Source: JADKIH01 sp031427625
GTDB taxonomy: Bacteria > Bacteroidota > Bacteroidia > AKYH767-A > 2013-40CM-41-45
Length of the DNA: 23,563 nt
Assembly: GCA_031427625.1 (NCBI GenBank)
Contig: JANPNV010000056.1
Location: 1-23,563 of the forward strand
Direction: 5' to 3'
A program made the translations under genes and the position numbers. The notes under the pieces were generated by a model, which was given only the letters and a program-made list of their open reading frames with translations, did not search any database and had not been told where the DNA came from. Shown here one piece after another: positions 14,480 through 23,219 of this stretch (position 1 is the first letter of the stretch; each line of letters starts with the position of its first letter).

Positions 14480-15739
14480 ATGAAGAAAATCATATTTTCA
14501 TTAATCTTTTCAATCATCTTTACCTGCGTTCATGCTTCCTACATCCTGATTCCTATGGATGTTTCGCAGAAAAACCATCTGAAGGCTTATGGTATTGCCT
14601 ATTATGCTCTCGGAAAATCTATCGATGTACAATGGCTACTCAACTATCGCGGCGGAAGTTTTCTTCTTGCCGATGTTCCGTCTCTTCAAAAGGAATGCGC
14701 GATAAGAGGTGTCACTTTCCAGATAATCGCAAATACTCAGGCAACCGGAATTCTCAACGAGATAACTAATCCGGAAGTAAATATGGATGTCGTAAAACTT
14801 GAGAAGGCTCCTAAAATTGCTGTCTACTCTCCAAAGAATAAAAGACCATGGGATGATGCCGTAACGATGGCTTTAAGCTATGCTGAAATTCCATATGACG
14901 TTGTTTATGACGAAGACGTAATGCTTGGGAAACTTCCTCTTTACGACTGGCTTCATCTTCATCATGAGGATTTCACCGGACAGTATGGCCGCTTCTGGGC
15001 TGCTTACCAGCATGCTCCCTGGTATCAGGAAGATGTTCGTTTGCAAGAAGCCTCAGCGAAAAAACTTGGATTCGCAAAAGTATCACAGATGAAGCTCGCC
15101 GTTGCACAAAGGATTCGTGACTTTACTGCCGGTGGCGGATACCTGTTTGCCATGTGTTCTGCAACTGACAGCTACGACATTGCCCTGGCTGCAGAAGGAG
15201 TTGATATTTGTGAATCGATGTTCGATGGTGATGCCGCAGATCCGAAAATGAATTCCAAGCTTGATTATGAAAAGTGCTTCGCATTTCACGATTTTAAACT
15301 AAGCACAAACCCTTATGAATATGAATTCAGTGAAATAGATAACGAACCTCCTCAACGTAAAATTACACGCACGGAAGACTTCTTTACGCTCTTCGATTTT
15401 TCTGCAAAGTGGGATCAGGTGCCTACAATGCTTTGCCAAAATCATGAACAGGTAATTAAAGGATTCATGGGGCAAACTACTGCATTCAGAAAAAAATTCC
15501 TAAAGACTAATGTGCTTGTGTTGGGTGAAACCAAAGCTGAAAACGAAGCACGGTACATTCATGGTGAATTTGGGAAAGGTACATGGACTTTTTACAGTGG
15601 TCACGACCCGGAAGATTATCAGCATCAGGTTGGCGATCCGCAAACAGATCTGGCATTGCATCCGAATTCACCGGGCTATAGACTAATACTCAATAACGTA
15701 TTATTCCCGGCCGCTAAGAAGAAAAAACAAAAGACCTGA
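14480..15739 (+). CDS. Exported conserved Bacteroidota protein, possible amidotransferase-like fold
   Basis: This 419-residue protein has a signal peptide (about 1-19, ending CVHA) and then a mature region starting SYILIPMDVSQKNHLKAYG. Visible signatures are QWLLNYRGGSF, WLHLHHEDFTGQYGRF (H161, H162, E163, D164), DFTAGGGYLFAMCSATDSYD with C226 in a position like a nucleophile elbow, GTWTFYSGHDPEDYQHQVGD, and the basic tail KKKKQKT. The GGGYLFAMC segment resembles class I glutamine-amidotransferase or DJ-1-like folds; this is inference by eye. From memory, relatives are often labelled asparagine synthetase B, but I see neither an N-terminal Cys nucleophile nor an ATP-binding synthetase domain, so that label looks wrong. 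It is transcribed away from parC after a hairpin and is convergent with the porin gene, 4 bases between stops. The true function is unknown. Confidence 0.75.
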   Translation: MKKIIFSLIFSIIFTCVHASYILIPMDVSQKNHLKAYGIAYYALGKSIDVQWLLNYRGGSFLLADVPSLQKECAIRGVTFQIIANTQATGILNEITNPEVNMDVVKLEKAPKIAVYSPKNKRPWDDAVTMALSYAEIPYDVVYDEDVMLGKLPLYDWLHLHHEDFTGQYGRFWAAYQHAPWYQEDVRLQEASAKKLGFAKVSQMKLAVAQRIRDFTAGGGYLFAMCSATDSYDIALAAEGVDICESMFDGDAADPKMNSKLDYEKCFAFHDFKLSTNPYEYEFSEIDNEPPQRKITRTEDFFTLFDFSAKWDQVPTMLCQNHEQVIKGFMGQTTAFRKKFLKTNVLVLGETKAENEARYIHGEFGKGTWTFYSGHDPEDYQHQVGDPQTDLALHPNSPGYRLILNNVLFPAAKKKKQKT

Positions 15740-15743
15740 TCGC

Positions 15744-17630
15744 TTATTGGTCAAAGAACCTCCACGAAATACCGAATTTTAAAACTCTTCCCGGCATAGG
15801 GTAATGTGGCGTCAGGTAATAACTTCTTTTGATGATGTCGTCGGCTATGTTTTCCATTTTCAGGAATATCCGTGCTGTTTTTATTTTTGCATTTATAAAA
15901 AGATCAAGACGTAAATAGCCGCCCGTCTTTTTTTCTGATTGAAGAAAAAACATTGCATTCGCCGGCATAAAGGCATCAGCATAATAGCTGCTGTTGAAAT
16001 TTGCAGAAACTCCCAACGACATCAGCAATGCTTTCTTAAAATAGACATTCTCCAGATATAGTGACTGATCTGTTATCAATTCCGGAAGATGTAAAATGTT
16101 TTCTTTATCGGTTTTCTGATAGATAATTATGTTGTCGAAATGCCATTTCCTGAAAGTGAATTTCTTTAACAACGATAGCTGATTAACATTTAAGAAATCT
16201 TCATACTGATGAGGCAAGGCATTCCGGTCAAGGAAAACATAATTCTGAATTTTATAATTCGTAGCCGCAACCGTTAATTTGTATTTATCCAAAGAATAGT
16301 TTATTCCCAATTGAATAGTGTGAATCAATTCGAAATTGTTTTTCCATATAAAATTATTGGCATCATACCATCTGAAATTTAAGTCGGCGGGGAGACCGGC
16401 AGTAGAGAAGAATGCACCTAATTTTCCGAACGAAAACTGTGGAGAACTAGCTTTGGCCTCAAGTGTATAACTGCCTTTGTCAAATCCGGTTACTACATAG
16501 GTTGCTTCAGAGAAAACCTCAATCGACGCAGAGTCTTTTCTTAACTGTGCATTGGCGCCTACAGAAACATTATCCCAGCTACTGTCTGCTCGTTGTCCAT
16601 ATTTTACATGTTGCATCTCTGCAAAAATGCCGGAACTCCAGTTTCTGAAAAATGCACGTGCATAACTTGTATCTGAAGGAATTTGGATTGCAAACCGGTT
16701 TTTGAACTCATCAACATGCAGCGAGTCATATGTCGAAGAACCGTAGTGAAAGTCGCTGAAAAAACTACTATCGGGACTGCTATCCGAAAAAACAAATGAT
16801 TTACGTTCATATGAAAAGCGGTGATGAAGGCGAATCGGAGGACCAGTTCGAACTCTTTTGCCTGTAGAGTCTTTCCGACTTCCAAGATCGAGGTATTGGC
16901 TCAGATAAAATATTTTATTTCTCCTGTGTTCCTCTGCATTTGAAATTCTGTAGGCAAGTCCTTTTATTCCCAGATTCGTAATCGTTGTGTTGTCGAATAA
17001 TGAATCACTTTCAAGTCCGCCGTTGACACCGTTTTTTATCGTATTCAGAATCACATGCGCAAAAATATTATAGACGTTGTCCTTGCTTGTATAAGAGGTA
17101 AATAACGCAAACCGGCTCCTGAATGTATTACTGTAATTCATAAAATCTTTTACAGCCTGACGGTCGAAATTAAATCCTGCATTCCATGACTTTGAAATAT
17201 TCTGTGAGTGAAATATTGAAATCATCTGTTCCTTGAAGGCACCGGTATGATAATCGATCTGAGAAAATCGCTTGTTGGTTTTCCACGCAAAAATGTTTTC
17301 AGAGTTTAATAAATGCAAATCAAAACTTCTAGGGCCTATGTATGTATAAAGATCCAGACCTTTTCCATAGATCTGAGGAGAAGCTGCACTTCCTTCAGTT
17401 CCTAAGTAATTATAATGATTACGAAGCGCCGAATTTACCTGGTCGAATTTTTCTAATGATGAATCCGGAGCAGCATACCTTATATTACCATAAATAAAAT
17501 CGCTTTCATGAAAGAAACGGACAGAGGTACGAATCGTTTGTTTGTCACTAAGGCTGTCGACAGGTGATCCTGAACTACATATGCTGATAAGCAGCAATAA
17601 GCCCGGAAAGAAAAAATATCGATGCAGCAT
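15744..17630 (-). CDS. Putative porin of the Bacteroidota (Porin_10-like), outer membrane
   Basis: This 628-residue protein has a signal peptide (about 1-21, hydrophobic FFFPGLLLLISI) and a mature part made of alternating, aromatic-rich strands typical of an outer-membrane beta-barrel. It resembles the putative-porin family PF14121: HYNYLGTEGSAASPQIYG, LDLYTYIGPRSFDLHLLNSENIFAW, MISIFHSQNISKSWNAGFNFDRQ and YTSKDNVYNIFAHVILN are in the order seen in that family. The C-terminus ends in short strands (VLKFGISWRFFDQ), as expected for barrel insertion. The substrate is unknown. The PspC-domain gene lies 38 bases upstream on the same strand, so the two may share a transcript. The 3' end abuts the convergent gene at 15739 with no terminator between them. 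Confidence 0.82.
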   Translation of the reverse strand: MLHRYFFFPGLLLLISICSSGSPVDSLSDKQTIRTSVRFFHESDFIYGNIRYAAPDSSLEKFDQVNSALRNHYNYLGTEGSAASPQIYGKGLDLYTYIGPRSFDLHLLNSENIFAWKTNKRFSQIDYHTGAFKEQMISIFHSQNISKSWNAGFNFDRQAVKDFMNYSNTFRSRFALFTSYTSKDNVYNIFAHVILNTIKNGVNGGLESDSLFDNTTITNLGIKGLAYRISNAEEHRRNKIFYLSQYLDLGSRKDSTGKRVRTGPPIRLHHRFSYERKSFVFSDSSPDSSFFSDFHYGSSTYDSLHVDEFKNRFAIQIPSDTSYARAFFRNWSSGIFAEMQHVKYGQRADSSWDNVSVGANAQLRKDSASIEVFSEATYVVTGFDKGSYTLEAKASSPQFSFGKLGAFFSTAGLPADLNFRWYDANNFIWKNNFELIHTIQLGINYSLDKYKLTVAATNYKIQNYVFLDRNALPHQYEDFLNVNQLSLLKKFTFRKWHFDNIIIYQKTDKENILHLPELITDQSLYLENVYFKKALLMSLGVSANFNSSYYADAFMPANAMFFLQSEKKTGGYLRLDLFINAKIKTARIFLKMENIADDIIKRSYYLTPHYPMPGRVLKFGISWRFFDQ

Positions 17631-17668
17631 ACTTTAAAGGAATCAGGCGCGAAGGTAAAAAAAACGAT

Positions 17669-17857
17669 TCAACCTGCATCTCCTTCTTCTGGCATTACGA
17701 GAGCCATTATGAGATAAAGTAGAACTCCGGTTCCATATAGCAGAACAGCTGCAATAAATATTATCCTGATCACAGTAGGATCGACATCGAGATAGGCAGC
17801 TATACCGCCGCATACGCCAAAGATCTTTTTATCTTTTTTGACTAGTCTTTTCTGCAT
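17669..17857 (-). CDS. PspC-domain small membrane protein
   Basis: This 62-residue protein is essentially one PspC domain (PF04024). KKIFGVCGGIAAYLDVDPTV (10-29) is the signature, followed by a hydrophobic helix (about 30-55) and the short tail ALVMPEEGDAG. PspC proteins sit in the inner membrane, and the best-known one takes part in the phage-shock envelope-stress response; in small stand-alone forms like this the role is less clear. It is transcribed toward the porin gene, 38 bases away, so co-expression with an outer-membrane protein is plausible. On the - strand TAAATTTTG upstream is one base too long to match the -7 box. The start ATG is the only reasonable one. Confidence 0.88.
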   Translation of the reverse strand: MQKRLVKKDKKIFGVCGGIAAYLDVDPTVIRIIFIAAVLLYGTGVLLYLIMALVMPEEGDAG

Positions 17858-17908
17858 TTATATTTATTTTGATGCTAATTTAATGTTTCATTTGTACGCA
17901 TCAAAATT

Positions 17909-17916
17909 TAGATTTG
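17909..17916 (+). promoter_or_regulatory. Candidate promoter of the AddB-like gene, -7 box TAGATTTG
   Basis: TAGATTTG matches TAnnTTTG exactly. TTTC at 17886-17889 lies 19 bases upstream as a possible -33 element; TTTG at 17891-17894 is a better sequence match but only 14 bases away. Transcription would start about 25 bases before the ATG at 17948. The site is in the 90-base divergent gap with the PspC gene. Confidence 0.45.
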
Positions 17917-17947
17917 TCGCTTCTTCGGCGAAAATGTTTTTATACCC

Positions 17948-20773
17948 ATGACTACCTTTATTCAACAGCTTGTTCAGGAAATTCTAAAGCATCACAAAGA
18001 TCATCTGGAAGATTTATGTGTGGTTTTTCCAACGCGTAGAGCCGGGTTGTTTTTTCAGAAGGAATTGTCGCAATCGTTGAATAAACCCACCTGGTCGCCA
18101 ACCATTTTCTCGATTCAGGATTTTTTCATGAAAATGTCGGGTATGAATATTCCTGATTCACTCACATTATTGTTTGAATTATATGAGTCCTACCGGGAAT
18201 TTTTTCCGGCAGAAGATTTTTCTCGATTCTATGCCTGGGGAGAGCTAATGCTAAAAGATTTTGGAGACATCGATAAGTATATGGCTGATGCAAATAAAGT
18301 ATTTGCTAACGTCAACGATCTGCATGAAATTGACGCAGCTTTCGAACTCGAAGGAGAAGATCTGGAGCGATTAAGAGAGTTTTGGAAAAATTTCTTTAAT
18401 CGTGACCCGTCAAAACTCAGAAATGAATTCATGAATACGTGGAAGTTTCTGGGGAATGTATATCATTCGTTTCAGTCTCGTCTTCGCAGCAGGAATATTG
18501 CCTATGAAGGAATGGCCTATAGATCGCTGGCCGAAAAAATGAAACAGGGAGATCAATCTGTTCAGACGGAATACTCACACATTATTTTTGCCGGGTTTTA
18601 TGCACTTGCGCCAACTGAACAGACTATTATTCATCAGCTTGTCAAAGCAGGCAAGGCCACTACTTATTGGGATGCTGATTCTTATTATGCCGATGATAAA
18701 TATCAGGAGTCGGGAAAGTTTTTCAGGAACAATAAATTAATAGATGATAAGTTCCTTTGGAAACAGGATCATTTTAAAGATATCCCAAAGAAAATTGAAT
18801 TTGCAGGAGTTCCGCTTCTCGCCGGACAGGCAAAGTATGCAGGAAATATTCTGGAGGATCTTATGAAAGAAAAAGATTTTGTTAGCGAGAAAACAGCCGT
18901 CATTCTCCCCGATGAGAAACTCCTTTTTCCATTGTTGTATTCATTACCAAAAGCATTAAAAGATATCAATGTAACAATGGGTTATCCATTGCGTCAGACT
19001 CCACTCTATAATCTTTTTGAATCGCTTATGGTGCTTCAGAAAAATGCAAGGACGAGCACAGAAGGAGAGACTTCGTTTTATTTTCGTGACATTTTGAATA
19101 TTGTAAATCATTCCTACATACGCCAGATTGCCGATAAGCCGATTAGGAAATGGCTTTCGGGTCTGGATCAGAATTTTATCCGCCTTCCGAGAACACGTCT
19201 AATAGCCGATGGTGACGGCGGACTTTTTAGTGATCTCTTTGTGCGTATTATTTCGGTTGACGGTATCTTTGACTGGTTCAGGATGATATTGAGCAGAATA
19301 CTGGAGTCGATGAAGGACCAAGATTTCAGATTTCACAAACTGGAATCTGAATTTGTTTATCATTTTTATACGCAGCTCGGGAGGCTTGAAGACATTGTCA
19401 AAAAGGACAATCATATAAAGGACATTGAAACATTCTGGAAAATATTCAGCGAAATTATTTTCTCTGTAAAAATTCCGTTTACCGGTGAACCGTTAAAAGG
19501 ATTACAGGTTATGGGTTTCCTGGAAACACGCGTATTGGATTTTGACAATGTAATTATCCTTTCTGTGAATGAAGATGTTTTACCTTCTTCAGGAAATTCT
19601 CCCTCTTTCATTCCTTTTAATATCCGTAAGGCTTTTGGATTGCCCACCTATGAAGAACAGCATTCAGTATCCTCTTTTCATTTTTACCGTCTATTACAAA
19701 GGGCGAAAAATATATACCTCATTCATAACACAGAAACGAAGGCGCTAACGACGGGAGAACGTTCAAGATTTTTGCTTCAGATTGAACATGAACTGATGAG
19801 AAAATTTCCTGATTCCATTTCATTGGAACAGAAAGTCATCAGTACAAAAATTGGTCGTGAATACATTAAAGAAATATCGATAGAGAAGTCGCCCGATGTA
19901 ATGAAGGATCTGTCCAAATTCCTTCCATCAGAAGCAGGAAGGCAGTCGGCATTTAGCGCATCAGGACTTATCTCATACATTGCCTGTCCGCTTCGGTTTT
20001 ATTTTAAGTACGTAGCAGGACTTGCCGAGCCTGAGGAGCAGGAAGAGGATATGGAAGCCGCAACATTCGGGAAGGTGCTTCATAAAGCCATGCAGTATTT
20101 ATATACTGATGTTCATGAAATAGATGTTAGCGCGCTGGGCAATCTCAGGAAAAAAGTAAACGACTGTGTCGATCAGGCCATTCACAATGAGTTTGTGGCA
20201 ATAAATCAGCTTGAAGGGAAAAACATATTGTTGCGAAATGTTATCAGGGAACTCATCAACAGAATTCTTGATTCGGAAAAACTTTATATTCCTTTCCAGA
20301 TTTTGCAACTTGAAAAAGATGTTACTGCCGGTTTCAAATTAGATGAAGACCGCGAAGTAAAATTATTCGGTATTATCGATCGTGTAGATGAAAAGAGTGA
20401 CGTTGTCCGCATTGTTGATTATAAGACAGGCAGGGTGGAGAAGAAGCGACCGGCAATGCTGGAAGAGTATTTTACAAACCCAAAGATGAAAGAGCAGTTT
20501 CAGGCCATGTATTACGCTTACCTCACGCGGATAAAAATGCCGGGACGGAAGATTAAGTCGGGGCTGCTCGCAATGCGCGACATGTCTGAAGGTATCTGGT
20601 TTCTGAATGATAACGTCCCATATTCTGATGAACAGTTCACGGAATTTGAAACACATTTGCGTGGATTGTTGTCAGAGATATTTTCAACCGACAAGCCGTT
20701 TACCCAGACAGAAGATCTTGATAGATGTCAGTATTGCGCATATAAATCATTATGCAACAGGAATACGGAATAA
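17948..20773 (+). CDS. AddB-like PD-(D/E)XK nuclease with Fe-S cluster motif
   Basis: This 941-residue protein resembles the AddB subunit of the AddAB helicase-nuclease, which resects DNA breaks for RecA-dependent repair. The N-terminal helicase-like part begins with VVFPTRRAGLFFQKEL, where a Walker A loop would sit, but no GxGKT is present. The middle has DNVIILSVNEDVLPSS, typical of inactive helicase domain 2. The C-terminal nuclease has H712 (FGKVLHKAM), D811 (IIDRVD) and D824/K826 (IVDYKTGR). Four cysteines (C680, C927, C930, C936) reproduce the AddB iron-sulfur pattern, including the C-x2-C-x5-C spacing at the C-terminus. Fe-S AddB proteins normally work with AddA (RecB-like helicase); none is adjacent here, since the left neighbour is divergent and the right one convergent. 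A strong terminator follows the stop. Confidence 0.87.
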   Translation: MTTFIQQLVQEILKHHKDHLEDLCVVFPTRRAGLFFQKELSQSLNKPTWSPTIFSIQDFFMKMSGMNIPDSLTLLFELYESYREFFPAEDFSRFYAWGELMLKDFGDIDKYMADANKVFANVNDLHEIDAAFELEGEDLERLREFWKNFFNRDPSKLRNEFMNTWKFLGNVYHSFQSRLRSRNIAYEGMAYRSLAEKMKQGDQSVQTEYSHIIFAGFYALAPTEQTIIHQLVKAGKATTYWDADSYYADDKYQESGKFFRNNKLIDDKFLWKQDHFKDIPKKIEFAGVPLLAGQAKYAGNILEDLMKEKDFVSEKTAVILPDEKLLFPLLYSLPKALKDINVTMGYPLRQTPLYNLFESLMVLQKNARTSTEGETSFYFRDILNIVNHSYIRQIADKPIRKWLSGLDQNFIRLPRTRLIADGDGGLFSDLFVRIISVDGIFDWFRMILSRILESMKDQDFRFHKLESEFVYHFYTQLGRLEDIVKKDNHIKDIETFWKIFSEIIFSVKIPFTGEPLKGLQVMGFLETRVLDFDNVIILSVNEDVLPSSGNSPSFIPFNIRKAFGLPTYEEQHSVSSFHFYRLLQRAKNIYLIHNTETKALTTGERSRFLLQIEHELMRKFPDSISLEQKVISTKIGREYIKEISIEKSPDVMKDLSKFLPSEAGRQSAFSASGLISYIACPLRFYFKYVAGLAEPEEQEEDMEAATFGKVLHKAMQYLYTDVHEIDVSALGNLRKKVNDCVDQAIHNEFVAINQLEGKNILLRNVIRELINRILDSEKLYIPFQILQLEKDVTAGFKLDEDREVKLFGIIDRVDEKSDVVRIVDYKTGRVEKKRPAMLEEYFTNPKMKEQFQAMYYAYLTRIKMPGRKIKSGLLAMRDMSEGIWFLNDNVPYSDEQFTEFETHLRGLLSEIFSTDKPFTQTEDLDRCQYCAYKSLCNRNTE

Positions 20774-20805
20774 AAAAACCGGTAACAGATGTTCCGGTTT
20801 TTTTT
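20772..20805 (+). terminator. Bidirectional intrinsic terminator
   Basis: An A7 run and CCGG (20772-20782) pair with CCGG followed by eight T (20794-20805), with an inner AAC/GTT stem and a 4-base loop. The U run serves the AddB-like gene on the + strand. The mirrored A run gives a U run on the - strand, so it should also end the convergent secreted-protein transcript, whose stop is at 20825. Confidence 0.88.
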
Positions 20806-20824
20806 CGATACTAAATAAAAAACA

Positions 20825-23107
20825 TTATTCTATTACCACACGAATTGTTTGTTTCTGATCGTTGCAAATGAGTGTTGCAAAATAAACACCACGAGAATAT
20901 TCTGCCACGTTCAACTGAATTTGATTTTCACCTTTAACGGCTGATACATTATGCGTCAGTATATCTCGACCTGTAATGTCGATGAGCTTGAGAGAGGCCG
21001 TGTTATTTTCTTTTGAGAAAAAAGAGAGATTCATTTCCGTTCTGGCAGGATTAGGATACGCTTTAAGCTCTACAAGTGATTCCTGAGTGTTCTTGTTATT
21101 ATTTCCTGATAGTGAATTGCTTTCACGTGGTGCAACAACTACAATATTTACAGCAAGTGAAGTCGAGTAGCACGAACCACCGCTGTAAATTCTGACGGTA
21201 TAATTTCCTGCAGTGGAAACAGTAATTGAGCGCGTTGTAGCACCTGTAGACCATAAATATCCACCTCCAATACTTGAAATAAGAGTTACTGTTTGTCCGG
21301 GCGCAATGATATTCGATCCGCTGAGAGAAATAGTTGGTATGGCAGGAGGTAAGCAGCCGATTCGCTTAACGGCAAAAGGACTAGATGTGGCTTTGCATCC
21401 ATTGGTGCCAGTGATAGTGACAGTGTATGATCCTTCTGTAGTTACAGTGATAGAACGCGTCGTTTGATTTGTATTCCATAGAAAAGCACTTGCGGTAGAG
21501 GAAGAAAGTATTACTGAAGGATTTGTAGATGATAAATTTGTAGATCCGTTTGCTGCGGCAACTGGTCTCACCGGTGCAGCTTGAACCGAAACCGTTTGTG
21601 CAGCAGATGTTGCATAACAGTTTGCTGAACTATATGCGTTAACCGAAAAGTTCCCGGCTGATGAAACTGCAATAGACCTTGTTGTTGCGCCATTTGACCA
21701 TAGGTAACCGTTAGCTATAGAAGAGGTAAGCGTAACTATTGTTCCCTGACAGATGTTTAATGATCCGCTTGCAGAAATAGTTGGGGTAGATGGTGCTGAA
21801 GTTGCATTAATAACCGTAGGAGATGATGTGCCTGTACATGTTCCGCTTCCTGAGATAACAGTGTATGAACCCGAAGCTGTAACTGTTATTGATTGTGTTA
21901 TCTGGCCGTTTGACCAGTGGTAAGAAGACGCCTGCGTAGAAGTAAGAACTACACTCCCCCCCGGACAAAATGAGACGGGGCCGCTTGCAGTAATGGTCGG
22001 AGGAGTGCCTGTTGTTGAAAGTGATACTGTAACCGGCGAAGAAGTTGCATTTGTTCCAGAAGTATTAGTAACTCTTACCGTATAACTTCCGGGTGTTGCA
22101 ACGGTAATTGACTGTGATGTCTGTCCGCCGGGAGACCATAAATAAGATGCCCCGCCATTTGCTGAAAGTGTTACGTTGCCACCCGAACAGAAAGATAAGG
22201 GTCCGTTAGCAGTGATGCTTGCAGTGGCAAGAACTGTCTTAGGCATATACTGGTAAGTAAACCATTGATATCCCTGAAGGTCGATAAACTGTTTGAAAGA
22301 TGCAGTCTCAGCGGATAGGCCACTTTTATAAGTTTGGTAGGGCTTTGTCTGCGGATGCGTATTCAGCCAGGGTCCCATGAATGAAGGCTCACTAGAGAAA
22401 AGTGAGATGACTTTTTTTGTGGATCCCAGACTTGCAATATCAGCAAGACGGTTTTTCGAATAAGCATATACATCGCTATCCGTCGGTCTGTATGAATGTA
22501 ATAATATTCTGTCGGCAATCGATGCTATCTGTTGCATCTGACCCTTGTTTGGCCACCCCAGGTAGAATTCAGACATTAATCCTTGAGCAGCACAGAGTGA
22601 ATCAATTTTCTTGAATTCCTTCCAGGCAAATTTCCATGCACCGGCCGTGTCGCAATTATAACCATTGGGAGAAAGAAATTTACTGCAATAGGATGCACTG
22701 ATACTTGCAGTTACCCAAAATTCAAATTCCATATTGATGATGTCAAACTTCTCATTGGCATTTGTGCGTGAGAGATTGTATGGCAGAATGTAATTGGTAG
22801 CGAAAGAATAAATTTCAACGACGCCACCGACCTGAGTAACTCCATATTGTGAACGCGCACGGCTGATAAATGAAGCCAATTTATTTTTATCCGTTGCACT
22901 TGTCCAGTTTATACTGGCAAGATCGTAAAACAGAATATAGTTAAACCCATTGCCCTGTGTATAATCCAGAATTTTGTTTTCTTCTGTTGTGTTGCCAAGC
23001 CATGTTCCGACATTAGAAATATAATAGCCGCGAACATTCTGACCAAACAGCGCAGTGCCCGAAAGCAGAATGGTTGTCAGTAAAAGTAGTCTTGTTTTAA
23101 TTTTCAT
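20825..23107 (-). CDS. Large T9SS-secreted protein: barrel-like N-terminal domain plus five Ig-like repeats
   Basis: This 760-residue protein has a signal peptide (1-22, TALFGQ), an N-terminal domain (about 24-290), five Ig-like/PKD-like repeats (about 297-363, 370-437, 442-510, 516-580, 590-658), a linker, and a type A sorting domain (679-760: YPNPARTEMNLSF, LIDITGRDI, LNVAEYSRGVYFATLI). It should be exported by type IX secretion and released or anchored at the surface. The N-terminal domain looks like a TIM barrel: GYYISNVGTWLG, NYILFYDLASINW and FDIINMEFEFW resemble glycoside-hydrolase 18-like strands with E127/E129 as possible acids, but I cannot confirm an enzyme. Each repeat has the core YLWSxGxxTxSITVxxxGxYTV. 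Cysteines near the start of repeats 1-3 are missing in 4 and 5. An upstream in-frame TTG (23161) is rejected because the signal peptide starts at ATG 23107. Confidence 0.85.
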   Translation of the reverse strand: MKIKTRLLLLTTILLSGTALFGQNVRGYYISNVGTWLGNTTEENKILDYTQGNGFNYILFYDLASINWTSATDKNKLASFISRARSQYGVTQVGGVVEIYSFATNYILPYNLSRTNANEKFDIINMEFEFWVTASISASYCSKFLSPNGYNCDTAGAWKFAWKEFKKIDSLCAAQGLMSEFYLGWPNKGQMQQIASIADRILLHSYRPTDSDVYAYSKNRLADIASLGSTKKVISLFSSEPSFMGPWLNTHPQTKPYQTYKSGLSAETASFKQFIDLQGYQWFTYQYMPKTVLATASITANGPLSFCSGGNVTLSANGGASYLWSPGGQTSQSITVATPGSYTVRVTNTSGTNATSSPVTVSLSTTGTPPTITASGPVSFCPGGSVVLTSTQASSYHWSNGQITQSITVTASGSYTVISGSGTCTGTSSPTVINATSAPSTPTISASGSLNICQGTIVTLTSSIANGYLWSNGATTRSIAVSSAGNFSVNAYSSANCYATSAAQTVSVQAAPVRPVAAANGSTNLSSTNPSVILSSSTASAFLWNTNQTTRSITVTTEGSYTVTITGTNGCKATSSPFAVKRIGCLPPAIPTISLSGSNIIAPGQTVTLISSIGGGYLWSTGATTRSITVSTAGNYTVRIYSGGSCYSTSLAVNIVVVAPRESNSLSGNNNKNTQESLVELKAYPNPARTEMNLSFFSKENNTASLKLIDITGRDILTHNVSAVKGENQIQLNVAEYSRGVYFATLICNDQKQTIRVVIE
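21130..22222 (-). repeat. Five tandem degenerate repeats encoding Ig-like domains
   Basis: Five diverged units of roughly 200-225 bases lie within the secreted-protein gene, one per Ig-like domain. They share the coded core WSxGxxTxSITV. Divergence between units is high at DNA level, so they look old rather than recently duplicated. Confidence 0.7.
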
Positions 23108-23160
23108 CGTAACGAACTCCAGTTTTAATATGTAAAATGTTCTGGAAGCCCAACAAGACA

Positions 23161-23219
23161 AAACTTAGGTCAGATTATTTGAAGTGTTCAGATAATCACA
23201 AAAATGAACCTAAAAGTTT
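23161..23219 (-). promoter_or_regulatory. Nested inverted repeat upstream of the secreted-protein gene
   Basis: The inner hairpin has 11-base arms at 23173-23183 and 23187-23197 with one G-T pair and a 3-base loop. The outer arms are AAACTTAGGT (23161-23170) and ACCT-AA-AAGTTT (23208-23219), with two unpaired A. It lies 54-112 bases before the start codon of the gene ending at 20825 and touches a -7-like sequence. It could be an operator or, if transcribed, a leader structure. Confidence 0.45.

Noticed and set aside
21213..21467. + strand open frame opposite the Ig-like repeats
   Set aside because: It is a mirror of the repetitive - strand coding sequence, with no start context or family signal.
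21130..22222. Possible CRISPR-like repeats
   Set aside because: The repeated units are 200-225 bases long, diverged and in frame; they encode Ig-like domains, with no short identical repeats or spacers.
23108..23161. Upstream TTG start adding 18 residues to the secreted protein
   Set aside because: The signal peptide begins at ATG 23107, and the added residues would disrupt its normal layout.
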